In this document: positions 1-8,156 of the stretch, piece by piece
Layout: each line of letters opens with the position of its first letter
Position numbering within the stretch: the first letter of the stretch is position 1
Source: Mycobacterium sp. OTB74
GTDB taxonomy: Bacteria; Actinomycetota; Actinomycetes; Mycobacteriales; Mycobacteriaceae
Reading direction: 5' to 3'
Assembly (NCBI RefSeq): GCF_029892685.1
Contig: NZ_JARXVD010000014.1
Span: 94,695 to 158,694, forward strand
DNA: 64,000 nt
Notes under the pieces: generated by a model
What the model was told of the DNA's origin: nothing
Database searches by the model: none
Seen by the model: only the letters and a program-made list of their open reading frames with translations
Made by a program: the position numbers and the translations under genes

Positions 1-234
1 GTCGGACATGTGTCCGCTCTCCGGTGCGCTGATGCCCAACACCGCGAACAGCAGCCCGCCGCTGGGGTTGCGCATGTCGTGGCGCACCGTGACGGTGTTG
101 CCGACGTCGCGGGGGTCCATGGAGTCATATTGGCGGCCGATGTAGCGGTAGCTCAGCAGGCCACCCCAACGGCGTCGCAATTCGGCGGCGTACTCGTCGC
201 GCTGGTCGGTGAGGTCACGGATATCACGCAGCAT
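1..234 (-). CDS. Hypothetical protein, N-terminal part only (runs off window)
   Basis: An open frame of 78 codons begins at an ATG at 234-232 on the minus strand and continues past base 1. The protein opens MLRDIRDLTDQRDEY, then has a basic stretch and a segment DMRNPSGGLLFAVLG. I do not recognise the family. The glycine-rich segment after Asp-Met-Arg is faintly like hotdog-fold thioesterase proteins of mycobacteria, but that is only an impression. The gene is divergent from the peptidase that starts at 280, leaving about 45 bases for both promoters. Confidence 0.5.
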   Translation of the reverse strand, partial: MLRDIRDLTDQRDEYAAELRRRWGGLLSYRYIGRQYDSMDPRDVGNTVTVRHDMRNPSGGLLFAVLGISAPESGHMSD

Positions 235-257
235 CGCACTAGCCTATTGGTTATGCA

Positions 258-276
258 GGCGAGCGAAGCGACGGGA
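258..276 (+). repeat. Dispersed motif GGCGAGCGAAGCGACGGGA, copy 1
   Basis: A 19-base motif lies just before the GTG start at 280. Its ACGGGA end is placed as a ribosome-binding site. Identical 19-mers occur at 20980-20998 and 21010-21028, also before a start codon. Confidence 0.75.
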
Positions 277-279
277 AAT

Positions 280-1398
280 GTGACAGTTGGCCGATTCAGC
301 ACCGACGTCTATGCCGCGCGACTCCGGCGGGCGGCGGCTGCCGCTGCCGAGGCCGGGTTGGCAGGGTTGGTCATCACGCCCGGGTACGACCTGCGGTACC
401 TGACGGGTTCGCGGGCGCAGACCTTCGAGCGGCTGACCGCGTTCGTGGTGGCGGCCTCGGGTGAGCTGACCATGGTGGTGCCGCGGATGGAGCTGGCCGC
501 GCTCAGACAGTCCGCCGTTGGTGAACTCGGTGTGGCCGTTCGAGATTGGGTTGACGGCCAGGATCCGTATGCGATGGTGGCCGCGGCGCTCTCGGGTTCG
601 GCTGTGGCAGTGACGGATTCGATGCCAGCACTGCATTTGCTGCCGCTGGCGTCGGTGCTGGGTGAAGTGCCGGTCTTGGCGACCGACCTCTTGCGGAATT
701 TGCGAATGATCAAGGACGACACCGAAATCGACGCGTTGGTGAAGGCGGGAGCGGCGATCGATCGGGTCCATTCGCTGGTGCCGTCGTTCTTGGTGCCCGG
801 ACGTACCGAGGCCGACGTTGCTGCTGATATCGCCGAAGCCATTGTTGCCGAAGGACATTCGGAGGTGGCCTTCATCATCGTCGGGTCGGGTCCGAATGGG
901 GCGGACCCGCATCACGAATGCTCGGATCGGGTACTGCAGCACGGGGACATCGTCGTCGTCGACATCGGTGGACCGGTGGAGCCGGGCTACAACTCGGACT
1001 GCACCAGGACCTACAGCATCGGCTCTCCTGATCCTGTGGTCGCGCAGCAGTATTCGGTTCTGCAGCGGGCTCAGGCGGCGGCTGTGGCCGCGGTGCGGCC
1101 GGGCATGACCGCCGAGCAGATCGACGCTGCAGCCCGCGACGTGCTGGCTGCAGAGGGGCTGGCCGAGGTGTTCGTGCACCGCACCGGCCATGGCATCGGG
1201 TTGTCGGTGCACGAGGAGCCGTACATCGTGGCGGGTAATGGGTTGACGCTCGAGCCGGGCATGGCGTTCAGCATCGAGCCGGGCGTGTACTTCGCCGGGC
1301 AATGGGGTGCGCGTATCGAGGACATCGTGGTGGTGACCGAGGGCGGCTGCATCTCGGTGAACAACCAGCCGCATGAGCTGGTAGTGGTGTCGGTATAG
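280..1398 (+). CDS. pepE: M24-family dipeptidase / Xaa-Pro aminopeptidase (PepE type)
   Basis: Predicted cytosolic metallopeptidase of the pita-bread (M24) fold, 372 aa, probably cleaving Xaa-Pro dipeptides or peptides. The N-terminal third is a creatinase-like domain. The catalytic domain shows the expected metal ligands in order: Asp in VVVDIGG, Asp in NSDCTRTY, His in HRTGHGIG, Glu in SIEPGVYF and Glu in ARIEDIV. The protein closely matches my recollection of M. tuberculosis PepE (Rv2089c). I chose GTG 280 over the in-frame ATG 253 because the M. tuberculosis N terminus aligns residue for residue with VTVGRFSTDVYAARL and because ACGGGA sits a few bases upstream. Starting at 253 would translate the dispersed repeat. 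The gene is convergent with the next gene across a 145-base gap. Confidence 0.9.
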   Translation: MTVGRFSTDVYAARLRRAAAAAAEAGLAGLVITPGYDLRYLTGSRAQTFERLTAFVVAASGELTMVVPRMELAALRQSAVGELGVAVRDWVDGQDPYAMVAAALSGSAVAVTDSMPALHLLPLASVLGEVPVLATDLLRNLRMIKDDTEIDALVKAGAAIDRVHSLVPSFLVPGRTEADVAADIAEAIVAEGHSEVAFIIVGSGPNGADPHHECSDRVLQHGDIVVVDIGGPVEPGYNSDCTRTYSIGSPDPVVAQQYSVLQRAQAAAVAAVRPGMTAEQIDAAARDVLAAEGLAEVFVHRTGHGIGLSVHEEPYIVAGNGLTLEPGMAFSIEPGVYFAGQWGARIEDIVVVTEGGCISVNNQPHELVVVSV

Positions 1399-1496
1399 AC
1401 CGGTTCCCGCCGAACTTTGCTGAACCCAATTTGAACCAACCGTGGTAGGAGCAGGATAAGCCATTGCAGCCATCGGAACCTGGGGCCGCCGAGTGA

Positions 1497-1508
1497 AAGT
1501 GGCCACTT
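1497..1508. promoter_or_regulatory. 12-base perfect palindrome in a convergent gap
   Basis: AAGTGGCCACTT is a perfect dyad with no loop, so it is more likely a protein-binding site than a hairpin. It lies between the ends of the PepE gene and the biliverdin reductase-like gene. No function is known and it could be chance. Confidence 0.3.
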
Positions 1509-1543
1509 CGTCGATCTCGGTGTGGGCGCAGCGGGACTGACGG

Positions 1544-1966
1544 TTAGGCCTCGCCGCGGTCCAACAGTTCGCCGGAGCCGAGCACCCGCTCGACCCGTAC
1601 TTCAATGACCACACGGCGCGGGTTGATCCGAGGCGTTCGGTAGCGCTGGGCGTACCGAAGCTCAGCGTCGCGAACTGCCTCGGCTTCGGTGCTGACGGAC
1701 GCCTTGCCCTCCAACGATAGCCACCGAGCCCCGTCGACCTGGCTCAGCACCGCCACGCCACGATCGGCGGCGTTGAGGGCCTTCTGGGACCCTCCGGTGG
1801 TGATGACCCGCGCCACGTGTGTCTTGGGGTCGAACGTGAACCCCACGGCCACCACGTGCGGGGAACCATCTGTCCGCAGGGTCGTCAGCATCGCGAGATG
1901 ACGTTCGGTGAGGAACGCCAGTGCGTCGCTGGTTAGCCGCGTAGTTGCCTTGGGCATCACGGTCAA
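1544..1966 (-). CDS. F420-dependent biliverdin reductase-like protein (PPOX/flavin split-barrel family)
   Basis: A 140-aa split-barrel protein of the pyridoxamine-phosphate-oxidase-like family. It is nearly collinear with my recollection of M. tuberculosis Rv2074, which was shown to reduce biliverdin with reduced F420. Shared blocks include LAFLTERHLAMLTTLR, VAVGFTFDPKTH, RVITTGGSQKA and AVLSQVDGARWLSLEG. The single domain fills the whole protein and there is no signal peptide. Starts at 1966 or 1957 (MPKATT) are both possible. The gene is divergent from the SDR gene, with 26 bases between starts. As in M. tuberculosis it sits beside the cobalamin cluster. A link of tetrapyrrole type (biliverdin, corrin) is suggestive only. 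Confidence 0.88.
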   Translation of the reverse strand: MTVMPKATTRLTSDALAFLTERHLAMLTTLRTDGSPHVVAVGFTFDPKTHVARVITTGGSQKALNAADRGVAVLSQVDGARWLSLEGKASVSTEAEAVRDAELRYAQRYRTPRINPRRVVIEVRVERVLGSGELLDRGEA

Positions 1967-1992
1967 AACTAGCGCAGGAGATAATCGCAGCC

Positions 1993-2748
1993 GTGAACGA
2001 CACGGCGGACGGCGGCGGAGTCGTCGTCATTTTCGGTGGCCGCAGCGAGATCGGCATCGAACTGGCAGCCCGGTTGGCGCCAGGCAACACGGTGGTGCTC
2101 GCTGCCCGCCGCCCGGACCAGCTCGCTGACCAGGTTGCGACGGTGACCGCCGCCGGCGCCACTGTGGTGCTGACCTGCGAATTCGATGCTGACGACTTGG
2201 CGTCGCACGGCGCAGTGATCGACCGGATCGAAGCCGACCACGGCCCGATCGGCACCGCGGTATTGGCATTCGGCATCCTGGGCGATCAGGCCCGCGCCGA
2301 GACCGATCCGGCGCACGCGGTGGCGGTGGTGCATACCGACTACGTCGCGCAGGTGAACCTGCTCACCGTGCTGGCCGATCGGATGCGGAAACGGGGGAAG
2401 GGCAGGTTGGTGGTGTTCTCGTCTATCGCGGGCGCGCGGGTCCGCCGCGCCAACTACGTTTACGGCTCGGCCAAGGCAGGTCTGGATGGCTTCGCCTGCG
2501 GCCTGTCCGACGCCCTGCATGGCACCGGAGCACAATTGTTGATCGTGCGACCGGGTTTTGTGATCGGCCGGATGACCGAGGGTATGGAGCCGGCACCGTT
2601 GTCGAGCACTCCAGCGCAGGTCGCTGATGCGACCGTTCGGGCGTTGCGGCGGGGCAAACGCGCGGTTTGGGTGCCGTGGGGGATAAGGCCGCTGATTTTC
2701 GCCACGCGGTTTGTGCCGCAGGTGATTTGGCGAAAGATGCCGCGGTGA
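1993..2748 (+). CDS. Short-chain dehydrogenase/reductase (Rv2073c type)
   Basis: A 251-aa Rossmann-fold oxidoreductase. A glycine-rich nucleotide-binding turn is present near residue 12 (FGGRSEIG, an unusual variant of TGxxxGIG). The catalytic set is Ser in VVFSSIAGAR with Tyr-x3-Lys in YVYGSAKAG. The substrate is unknown. The family resembles the DprE2-like reductases of mycobacteria, but nothing here fixes a substrate. GTG 1993 is chosen because it leaves a normal N terminus ahead of the nucleotide-binding strand. It is the last gene before cobL, and the gap carries the dispersed TGCGCGAAGAACAG motif. The neighbourhood equals Rv2074-Rv2073c-cobL of M. tuberculosis. Confidence 0.85.
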   Translation: MNDTADGGGVVVIFGGRSEIGIELAARLAPGNTVVLAARRPDQLADQVATVTAAGATVVLTCEFDADDLASHGAVIDRIEADHGPIGTAVLAFGILGDQARAETDPAHAVAVVHTDYVAQVNLLTVLADRMRKRGKGRLVVFSSIAGARVRRANYVYGSAKAGLDGFACGLSDALHGTGAQLLIVRPGFVIGRMTEGMEPAPLSSTPAQVADATVRALRRGKRAVWVPWGIRPLIFATRFVPQVIWRKMPR

Positions 2749-2751
2749 TAA

Positions 2752-2770
2752 GCGCTTGCGCGAAGAACAG
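2752..2770 (+). repeat. Dispersed motif with core TGCGCGAAGAACAG, copy 1
   Basis: GCGCTTGCGCGAAGAACAG lies between the SDR stop (2746-2748) and the cobL start. The same core occurs inside the start of hisC (50164-50182) and, with one change, before trpB (59946-59964). Confidence 0.7.
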
Positions 2771-2779
2771 AGGATGCTG

Positions 2780-3958
2780 ATGAACAGACAGATCACGGTT
2801 GTCGGCATCGGCGCTGACGGCATGGCTGGCCTGGCGTCGGCGTCGCGCGCTGAACTGCTCAGGGCCACAGTGATTTTCGGTGGACCGCGCCAACTGGAAC
2901 TGCTGGATGAGTCAGTCACCGCTGACCGCCGCAGCTGGCCGTCGCCGATGCTGCCGGCACTGCCGGAATTGTTCGACGGCCTGGCCGATGTGCACGTCGT
3001 GGCGTCCGGCGACCCGATGCTGCACGGTATCGGTGCCACGTTGATCCGACTATTCGGCCGGGACCGGGTGACCGTCCTGCCGCATGTGTCGTCTGTGGCA
3101 CTGGCCTGTGCGCGACTGGGCTGGTCCGTCCAGGACGTCGAGGTGATCAGCTTGGTCAATGCCGCCACGCACACTGCGATTCGTCGTGGTGGGCGGGCTG
3201 TCGTTTTGTCCCGGGATGCCGAGACGCCGTCGGCGCTGGCGCAGTTGCTCGTCGAAACGGGCCGTGGCGAGTCCGAATTCACCGTGCTGGAACAGCTCGG
3301 CGGGCCTGGCGAACGCGTCACCGCCATGGTGGCGGAAGATTGGGCCGACGCCTCTCCAGATGTTGATGTGCTCAATGTGATTGCGGTGCGATATGTTCCA
3401 GATCAGCGAATATCGACTGTGCTGCCGGACTCGGCTTTTCAGCACGATGGGCAGATCACCAAGCAGAACATTCGCGCGGTGACCATGACCGCGCTGGAGC
3501 CGCGACCAGGTCAAGTGTTGTGGGATGTCGGCTCGGGGTCGGGCAGTGTGGCGATCGAGTGGTGTCGGGTCACTGCCGGTCGAGCGGTCGCGTTCGAGCG
3601 CGATGCACGACGTCGAGAGCGGATCATCAACAACGCCAACATGTTTGGCGTCAGTGTCGACGTGCGTGGGGCGGCTCCGGAGTGCTTTGATGATGCGCCG
3701 CGTCCGGATACCATCTTCATCGGCGGTGGGTTGACGCAGAAGGATCTGTTTGACGCCTGCTACCGCGCGTTGGGGTCGGGCGGCCGGCTGGTGGCCAACG
3801 CGGTCACGGCGGAATCCGAAGCGTTTGCAGTTCAACGCTATTCGGAGTACGGCGGCGAACTGCGCAGGTTCCAGCACTACACGGGTGAACCGATCGGAGG
3901 CTTCACCGGGTGGCGTCCAGCGCTACCGATAACTCAATGGACGGTGGTCAAACCATGA
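2780..3958 (+). CDS. cobL: Precorrin-6Y C5,15-methyltransferase (decarboxylating)
   Basis: Bifunctional enzyme of aerobic cobalamin synthesis, 392 aa. It methylates C5 and C15 of the precorrin ring and removes the acetate carboxyl to give precorrin-8x. Residues about 1-200 are a CbiE-like tetrapyrrole methylase domain (VVGIGADGMAG, then HVVASGDPMLHGIG). Residues about 215-392 are a CbiT-like domain with a SAM-binding loop, LWDVGSGSGSVAIEW. ATG 2780 is preferred over ATG 2774 because AGAGG lies six bases before it. The stop overlaps the cobM start by four bases (ATGA), so cobL, cobM and cobK form one coupled unit. Confidence 0.96.
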   Translation: MNRQITVVGIGADGMAGLASASRAELLRATVIFGGPRQLELLDESVTADRRSWPSPMLPALPELFDGLADVHVVASGDPMLHGIGATLIRLFGRDRVTVLPHVSSVALACARLGWSVQDVEVISLVNAATHTAIRRGGRAVVLSRDAETPSALAQLLVETGRGESEFTVLEQLGGPGERVTAMVAEDWADASPDVDVLNVIAVRYVPDQRISTVLPDSAFQHDGQITKQNIRAVTMTALEPRPGQVLWDVGSGSGSVAIEWCRVTAGRAVAFERDARRRERIINNANMFGVSVDVRGAAPECFDDAPRPDTIFIGGGLTQKDLFDACYRALGSGGRLVANAVTAESEAFAVQRYSEYGGELRRFQHYTGEPIGGFTGWRPALPITQWTVVKP

Positions 3959-4710
3959 CGGTGTACTTCATCGGAGCCGGACCGGGCGCCGCCGATCTGA
4001 TAACTGTCCGGGGCCAGAGGCTGCTGCAGTCCTGCGATGTCTGCCTGTATGCGGGGTCGATAATGCCCGACGACCTGTTGGCACTATGCCCACCGGGAGC
4101 GCGGGTAGTCGATACCGGGCCGCTGAACCTGGAGCAGATCATCACCGAACTGGCCGCTGCGGACGCCGCAGGGCACGATGTTGCGCGACTGCATTCGGGC
4201 GACCCATCCATCTACAGCGCCGTGGCCGAACAGTGCCGCCGCCTCGACGAGTTGGGTATCAACCACGAAATTGTGCCGGGTGTACCGGCTTTCGCTGCGG
4301 CGGCTGCGGCGTTGGGCCGAGAGTTGACGGTGCCGGGGGTGGCGCAAACCGTGACGTTGAGCAGGGTGGCGACGCTGTCGACCGCGATGCCCGACGGCGA
4401 GGATTTGGTCACCCTGTCGAAGCCTGGCGCGACGCTGGTCTTGCACCTGGCCGCGGCCCAGATCGACAACATCGTTCCGCAGTTGCTTGAAGGCGGCTAC
4501 GGGGAGGAAACGCCCTGTGCTGTGGTTGCTTTCGCGAGTTGGCCGGGCCAGCAGGTGATCACGTGCACGCTGGTCGATCTGGCCGAGCGCATGACCCAGG
4601 CGAGTATCACCAAGACAGCGGTGATCATCGTCGGAGATGTGTTGGGAGCACAGGGTTTCGAGGGTAGCTATTTGTACTCCAGCGACCGCCGCCGCGGAAG
4701 TAGGCATTGA
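3955..4710 (+). CDS. cobM: Precorrin-4 C11-methyltransferase
   Basis: A 251-aa SAM-dependent tetrapyrrole methylase that converts precorrin-4 to precorrin-5. Motifs of the family are visible in order: VYFIGAGPGAADLITVRG at the N terminus, RLHSGDPSIYSAVAEQ, and VPGVPAFAAAAAALG. The length equals the M. tuberculosis enzyme. The start overlaps the end of cobL by four bases and the stop touches the cobK start (TGATG), so translational coupling is likely. Confidence 0.96.
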   Translation: MTVYFIGAGPGAADLITVRGQRLLQSCDVCLYAGSIMPDDLLALCPPGARVVDTGPLNLEQIITELAAADAAGHDVARLHSGDPSIYSAVAEQCRRLDELGINHEIVPGVPAFAAAAAALGRELTVPGVAQTVTLSRVATLSTAMPDGEDLVTLSKPGATLVLHLAAAQIDNIVPQLLEGGYGEETPCAVVAFASWPGQQVITCTLVDLAERMTQASITKTAVIIVGDVLGAQGFEGSYLYSSDRRRGSRH

Positions 4711-5435
4711 TGACGCTGCTGCTATTGGGCGGCACGGCGGAAGCTCGGGCGCTGGCGAAGCGGCTGCACCCCGACATCGAGATCATTAGCTCGCTGGCCG
4801 GCCGGGTTCCCGACCCGGCTCTGCCTGAAGGCCCCGTCCGCATCGGCGGTTTCGGGGGCGTCGATGGTTTACGGAAATACCTGCAGGACAACAACATTGC
4901 CGCGGTTGTTGACGCCACCCATCCGTTCGCAGCGACCATCACCGCCAACGCGGCGCAGGCGTGCGCAGAGCTGCAACTACCGCATCTGGTGCTGGCCCGG
5001 CCGGCCTGGCCGCATGGCAATGCCATTTTGGTGGCCAGCGACGTCGCCGCGGCAGAAGCGGTCAAAGACCGAGGGTATCAACGGGTTTTCCTGACCACTG
5101 GGCGTTCGGGCACCGCCGTCTTCAAAGAATCGGATGCGTGGTTCCTGATCCGGGCGGTCACCCCGCCAGCGCCCGAGACGCTCCCACCGCACCACGAAAT
5201 CGTGTTGTCCCGCGGCCCGTACGACTACTCAGGCGAACGTGCCCTGTTGCAGGAGCACCGGATCGATGCACTGGTCACCAAGAACAGCGGCGGGTCCATG
5301 ACGCGCGCCAAACTCGAAGCAGCCGAAGAACTCAACATTCCGGTGATCATGGTGGACCGGCCGGCGCTGCCGGAGGGCGTCAACGCAGTGGCCACTGTTG
5401 CCGAAGCCGAGGGTTGGGTCAGGGAACGCTCGTGA
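4710..5435 (+). CDS. cobK: Precorrin-6A reductase
   Basis: A 241-aa NADPH-dependent reductase of the CobK/CbiJ family, reducing precorrin-6A to precorrin-6B. The N terminus MTLLLLGGTAEARALA is the typical start of the family, followed by DATHPFAATITANA and, near the C terminus, TKNSGGSMTRAKLEAA. It is the last gene of the plus-strand cob unit. The TGA stop lies inside the left arm of the 53-base palindrome at 5432-5484. Confidence 0.96.
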   Translation: MTLLLLGGTAEARALAKRLHPDIEIISSLAGRVPDPALPEGPVRIGGFGGVDGLRKYLQDNNIAAVVDATHPFAATITANAAQACAELQLPHLVLARPAWPHGNAILVASDVAAAEAVKDRGYQRVFLTTGRSGTAVFKESDAWFLIRAVTPPAPETLPPHHEIVLSRGPYDYSGERALLQEHRIDALVTKNSGGSMTRAKLEAAEELNIPVIMVDRPALPEGVNAVATVAEAEGWVRERS

Positions 5436-5484
5436 TTTCGGCGCGTTCCGTGACGGCCAGCGACACCGAGCGCGCCGAAATCAC
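5432..5484. terminator. 53-base palindromic element carrying both convergent stop codons
   Basis: The outer arms are a perfect 14-base inverted repeat, GTGATTTCGGCGCG at 5432-5445 and its complement at 5471-5484. The 25 bases between are partly self-complementary too. TGA of cobK is 5433-5435, and TGA of the minus-strand phosphotransferase gene is 5483-5481, so each arm supplies one stop codon. Probable bidirectional transcription end. A second element of the same length and layout is at 55359-55411. Confidence 0.75.
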
Positions 5485-6551
5485 TGGATGAGATCCATGG
5501 AGCCGAGCTCGCGGATGGCCTGGCAACTGCGCTCGGTCATGGTGAGCATCATGTCGTCGCCGCGCTCGGTCGAGGTGGCAAAAGCGGTGCCCAATACGAC
5601 CAGCAGCGGCCCCTGCAGCATGCCCAGCCGATAGTCACGCCAGCACGCGTCCCGGTCGTAATCGGTTATGCCATAACGCATCAGCTCGTCGTAGTAGGCA
5701 TCGACCAGCTGACGGTCAGCGTCGGCACGCTCATCGGACCGCAGGCTGGTCTCGGTGAAATAGGCCAGGTCACGGGCCGGCAGTCCGTTGCCGAGCGTCT
5801 GCCAGTCCACGATGGTCACCGCCGTGCGGTCCGGGTTGAACAACATGTTGTCCAACCGGTAGTCGCCATGCAGCAGCGCATGCCGGCTCTGCTCGGTCAT
5901 CAGCCAGGGGTAGACCATCGACATCGACGTGCGCAGGGTGTCGCGGTCCTCCTCGGACATGCGGGCGCCGAGTTTCTCCAAGGTGATGTCAGTAGCCATC
6001 TTGGCGACCTCGCCGAAACCCTTGGCGAACTCCTCGTTGGCCTTGGGCATCGAGATACCCGGGAAGTCAGCCCATTTCGGGTCGCACCAACTGGGGCCGT
6101 GCAGACCGGCCAGCGCCCGGACCGCAAGCAGTGCCTCTTCCACCGAACAGCCCGCCAATTGGTCGCCTTGCTCCGCTGGGGCCATGTCGCCCAACAGAAG
6201 CGCGAAGTCGGCGCCGTCGTTGCCGATTTCACAGTAGTGACAGACCGGTACGGGGATATCGACGTGCTCGGCGATGTTGGTGTAGAACGCGTGCTCGGAT
6301 TTGTAGCCGATGGCGACCCGCTCGCGTACCGATTCGTCCTGCGACGGCAGCTTGATCGCGAAAGTCTTTGGCCAAGATGAATTTTCGCTGTAGCTTACGT
6401 TCAGTCGGTAAGTGGCGCCGGTCTGTCCGGTACCGATCGGCTGGACGTCGACGGTGGCGACGTCTGTCTCTAGCGTGTGGCCGAGCCACTGCGGGGTCAC
6501 GTCGCCGGGACCGCGGGGGATGGATACGACAGCCGTCATGGCACGTGACAT
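5481..6551 (-). CDS. Phosphotransferase family protein (APH / ecdysteroid-kinase-like)
   Basis: A 356-aa kinase-like protein of the aminoglycoside phosphotransferase fold, presumably phosphorylating a small molecule; the substrate is unknown. The catalytic loop reads HALLHGDYRLDNMLF (His-x-Asp ... Asn) and the metal-binding Asp is in VTIVDWQTLGNG. An N-lobe with a probable ATP-binding Lys (FAIKLPSQ) precedes them. Starts at 6551 or 6539 (MTAVVSIPRG) are possible. The gene stands alone between the two cob arms, convergent with cobK. No mobile gene or resistance marker is nearby, so I would not call it a resistance gene. Confidence 0.85.
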   Translation of the reverse strand: MSRAMTAVVSIPRGPGDVTPQWLGHTLETDVATVDVQPIGTGQTGATYRLNVSYSENSSWPKTFAIKLPSQDESVRERVAIGYKSEHAFYTNIAEHVDIPVPVCHYCEIGNDGADFALLLGDMAPAEQGDQLAGCSVEEALLAVRALAGLHGPSWCDPKWADFPGISMPKANEEFAKGFGEVAKMATDITLEKLGARMSEEDRDTLRTSMSMVYPWLMTEQSRHALLHGDYRLDNMLFNPDRTAVTIVDWQTLGNGLPARDLAYFTETSLRSDERADADRQLVDAYYDELMRYGITDYDRDACWRDYRLGMLQGPLLVVLGTAFATSTERGDDMMLTMTERSCQAIRELGSMDLIQ

Positions 6552-6624
6552 TAGCTGTACTAACTGTAAAGCGTCAACGGTGCCCGCCGCCCTCGCCGAT
6601 CAGCCTCCACGGTTAGTGGCTCAC

Positions 6625-6646
6625 CCGAATCAGCGATGCGATTCGG
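6625..6646 (-). terminator. Possible terminator of the cobG-cobH-cobIJ unit
   Basis: CCGAATC and its complement GATTCGG form a perfect 7-base stem with an 8-base loop, 24 bases downstream of the cobIJ stop. No T-run follows, as is common for mycobacterial terminators. Confidence 0.45.
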
Positions 6647-6670
6647 CGCGCCGGGAGACCGGTGAGTGGA

Positions 6671-8155
6671 TCAGTGCGGGTAATACCGCGGCGTGAACAC
6701 CCGGTCAGTACCCGTCCCGTCGCCATTTTCCGTGTGCTGCCACACTGTCTGGGACGACCCGATGATCAGCATGCAGCGCATGTCCACCTCGGCTGGGTCC
6801 AGGTCCGCCAGCCGCACCACGCGCACTGACTCGGACGGGCCGGCCACGTCGCGGCCGATCACCACCGGAGTATTCGGATCGCGGTACTCCAGCAGCAGAT
6901 CCACCATGGCGCCGACCTGCCAGGTACGGCTCTTGGAAGCCGGGTTGTAGATGGCCAACACCAGATCGGCGGCAGCGGCGGCCTTGATCCGCGTAGCGAT
7001 GATGTCCCATGGCTTGAGCCGGTCGGACAGCGACACCACGGCGTAGTCGTGGCCCAGCGGAGCACCGACGCGGCTGGCGACGGCCTGCGCGGCCGTCATG
7101 GCCGGAATGACCCGCACATGGACGCCCGGCCACTGCTGGGCCTCTTCTAGTACCGCGGTTGCCATGGCGAAAACCCCAGGATCACCGGAGGACACCACGG
7201 CGACGGTCCGGCCCTGCTGGGCCAGGCGGCACGCCAACTGGGCGCGAGCCGGCTCATCGGTGTTGTCGCTGGGATGACGCTGCTGTCCTGGCCGCACTGG
7301 CACCCGGTCCAGATACGGCCCGTAACCGATCAGGTCGGTGGCCGCCGCCAGCTCGCGGCGGGTCTGAGTCGTCGTCCATTCCGGGTCGCCCGGGCCCAGG
7401 CCGACCACCACGACGCTGCCCTCCTCGGCCGGCGCGCTGCGCGAGCCGGGCACCATGGTCAGCGAGAAGTACGGCACGGTGTCGGACTGGACATCCCCGG
7501 CCGGCAGCACCCGCTGCGCCTCGGTGCTGGCGCGCTCCACGTAGAACGCTTGGTCCAGCCGACCAGATGCCGAAAGCGCCTGCCGCACAGCAGGATACGA
7601 TCGGCCCAGCTTCATGATCACCGCGGCGTCGGTATCAGCCAGGCGGCGCTGCAGCTCATCAGGCGGCAGGGTGCCGGGCAGGATAGTGAGAACCTGCTCG
7701 CCCTGCACCAGCGGCGTGGAGATGGCTGCGGACGCAGCGGCGACCGACGTCACGCCCGGCACGATCACTGCGTCGAACCGTGAGGTCAGGCGGGTGTGCA
7801 TGTGCATGTACGAGCTGTAGAACAGCGGGTCGCCTTCCGCCAGGAGCGCCACGTTTCGACCTGCTTCCAGGTGTGCGGCGATCCGTTCGGCGGACTCGAC
7901 GTAGAAGTCCTCCATCGCGCCGTCGTAGCCACCCGGATGCGAAGTGGTCTCGGTGGTCACCGGATAGACCAGATGCTCCTCGATCTGGCCTTCGCGCAGA
8001 TACGGTTCGGCGATTCGCCGCGCGATGCTGTGCCCGTGCCGAGCGCTGTGATAGGCCACCACGTCGGCCTCGCCGATGAGTCGGGCGGCTTTGACCGTCA
8101 CCAGTTCCGGATCGCCCGGTCCCAGTCCGACGCCGTAGAGAGTTCCTCGGTTCAT
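6671..8155 (-). CDS. cobIJ: Fused precorrin-2 C20-methyltransferase / precorrin-3B C17-methyltransferase
   Basis: A 494-aa two-domain enzyme. Residues about 1-235 are CobI (GTLYGVGLGPGDPELVTVK; LLAEGDPLFYSSY) and act on precorrin-2. Residues about 245-494 are CobJ (VVVVGLGPGDPEW; VVSSGDPGVFAMA) and act on precorrin-3B with ring contraction. The same fusion exists in M. tuberculosis (Rv2066). The ATG at 8155 gives an N terminus matching that protein. GGAGG lies 12 bases upstream, rather far. An in-frame extension to 8236 is open but would translate the MIRU-like insert. The gene is downstream of cobH on the minus strand. Confidence 0.94.
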   Translation of the reverse strand: MNRGTLYGVGLGPGDPELVTVKAARLIGEADVVAYHSARHGHSIARRIAEPYLREGQIEEHLVYPVTTETTSHPGGYDGAMEDFYVESAERIAAHLEAGRNVALLAEGDPLFYSSYMHMHTRLTSRFDAVIVPGVTSVAAASAAISTPLVQGEQVLTILPGTLPPDELQRRLADTDAAVIMKLGRSYPAVRQALSASGRLDQAFYVERASTEAQRVLPAGDVQSDTVPYFSLTMVPGSRSAPAEEGSVVVVGLGPGDPEWTTTQTRRELAAATDLIGYGPYLDRVPVRPGQQRHPSDNTDEPARAQLACRLAQQGRTVAVVSSGDPGVFAMATAVLEEAQQWPGVHVRVIPAMTAAQAVASRVGAPLGHDYAVVSLSDRLKPWDIIATRIKAAAAADLVLAIYNPASKSRTWQVGAMVDLLLEYRDPNTPVVIGRDVAGPSESVRVVRLADLDPAEVDMRCMLIIGSSQTVWQHTENGDGTGTDRVFTPRYYPH

Positions 8156-8156
8156 T

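Noticed and set aside
5481..6551. Aminoglycoside resistance gene
   Set aside because: The kinase fold is shared by many small-molecule kinases, sits in a stable cob cluster and has no mobile or resistance context.
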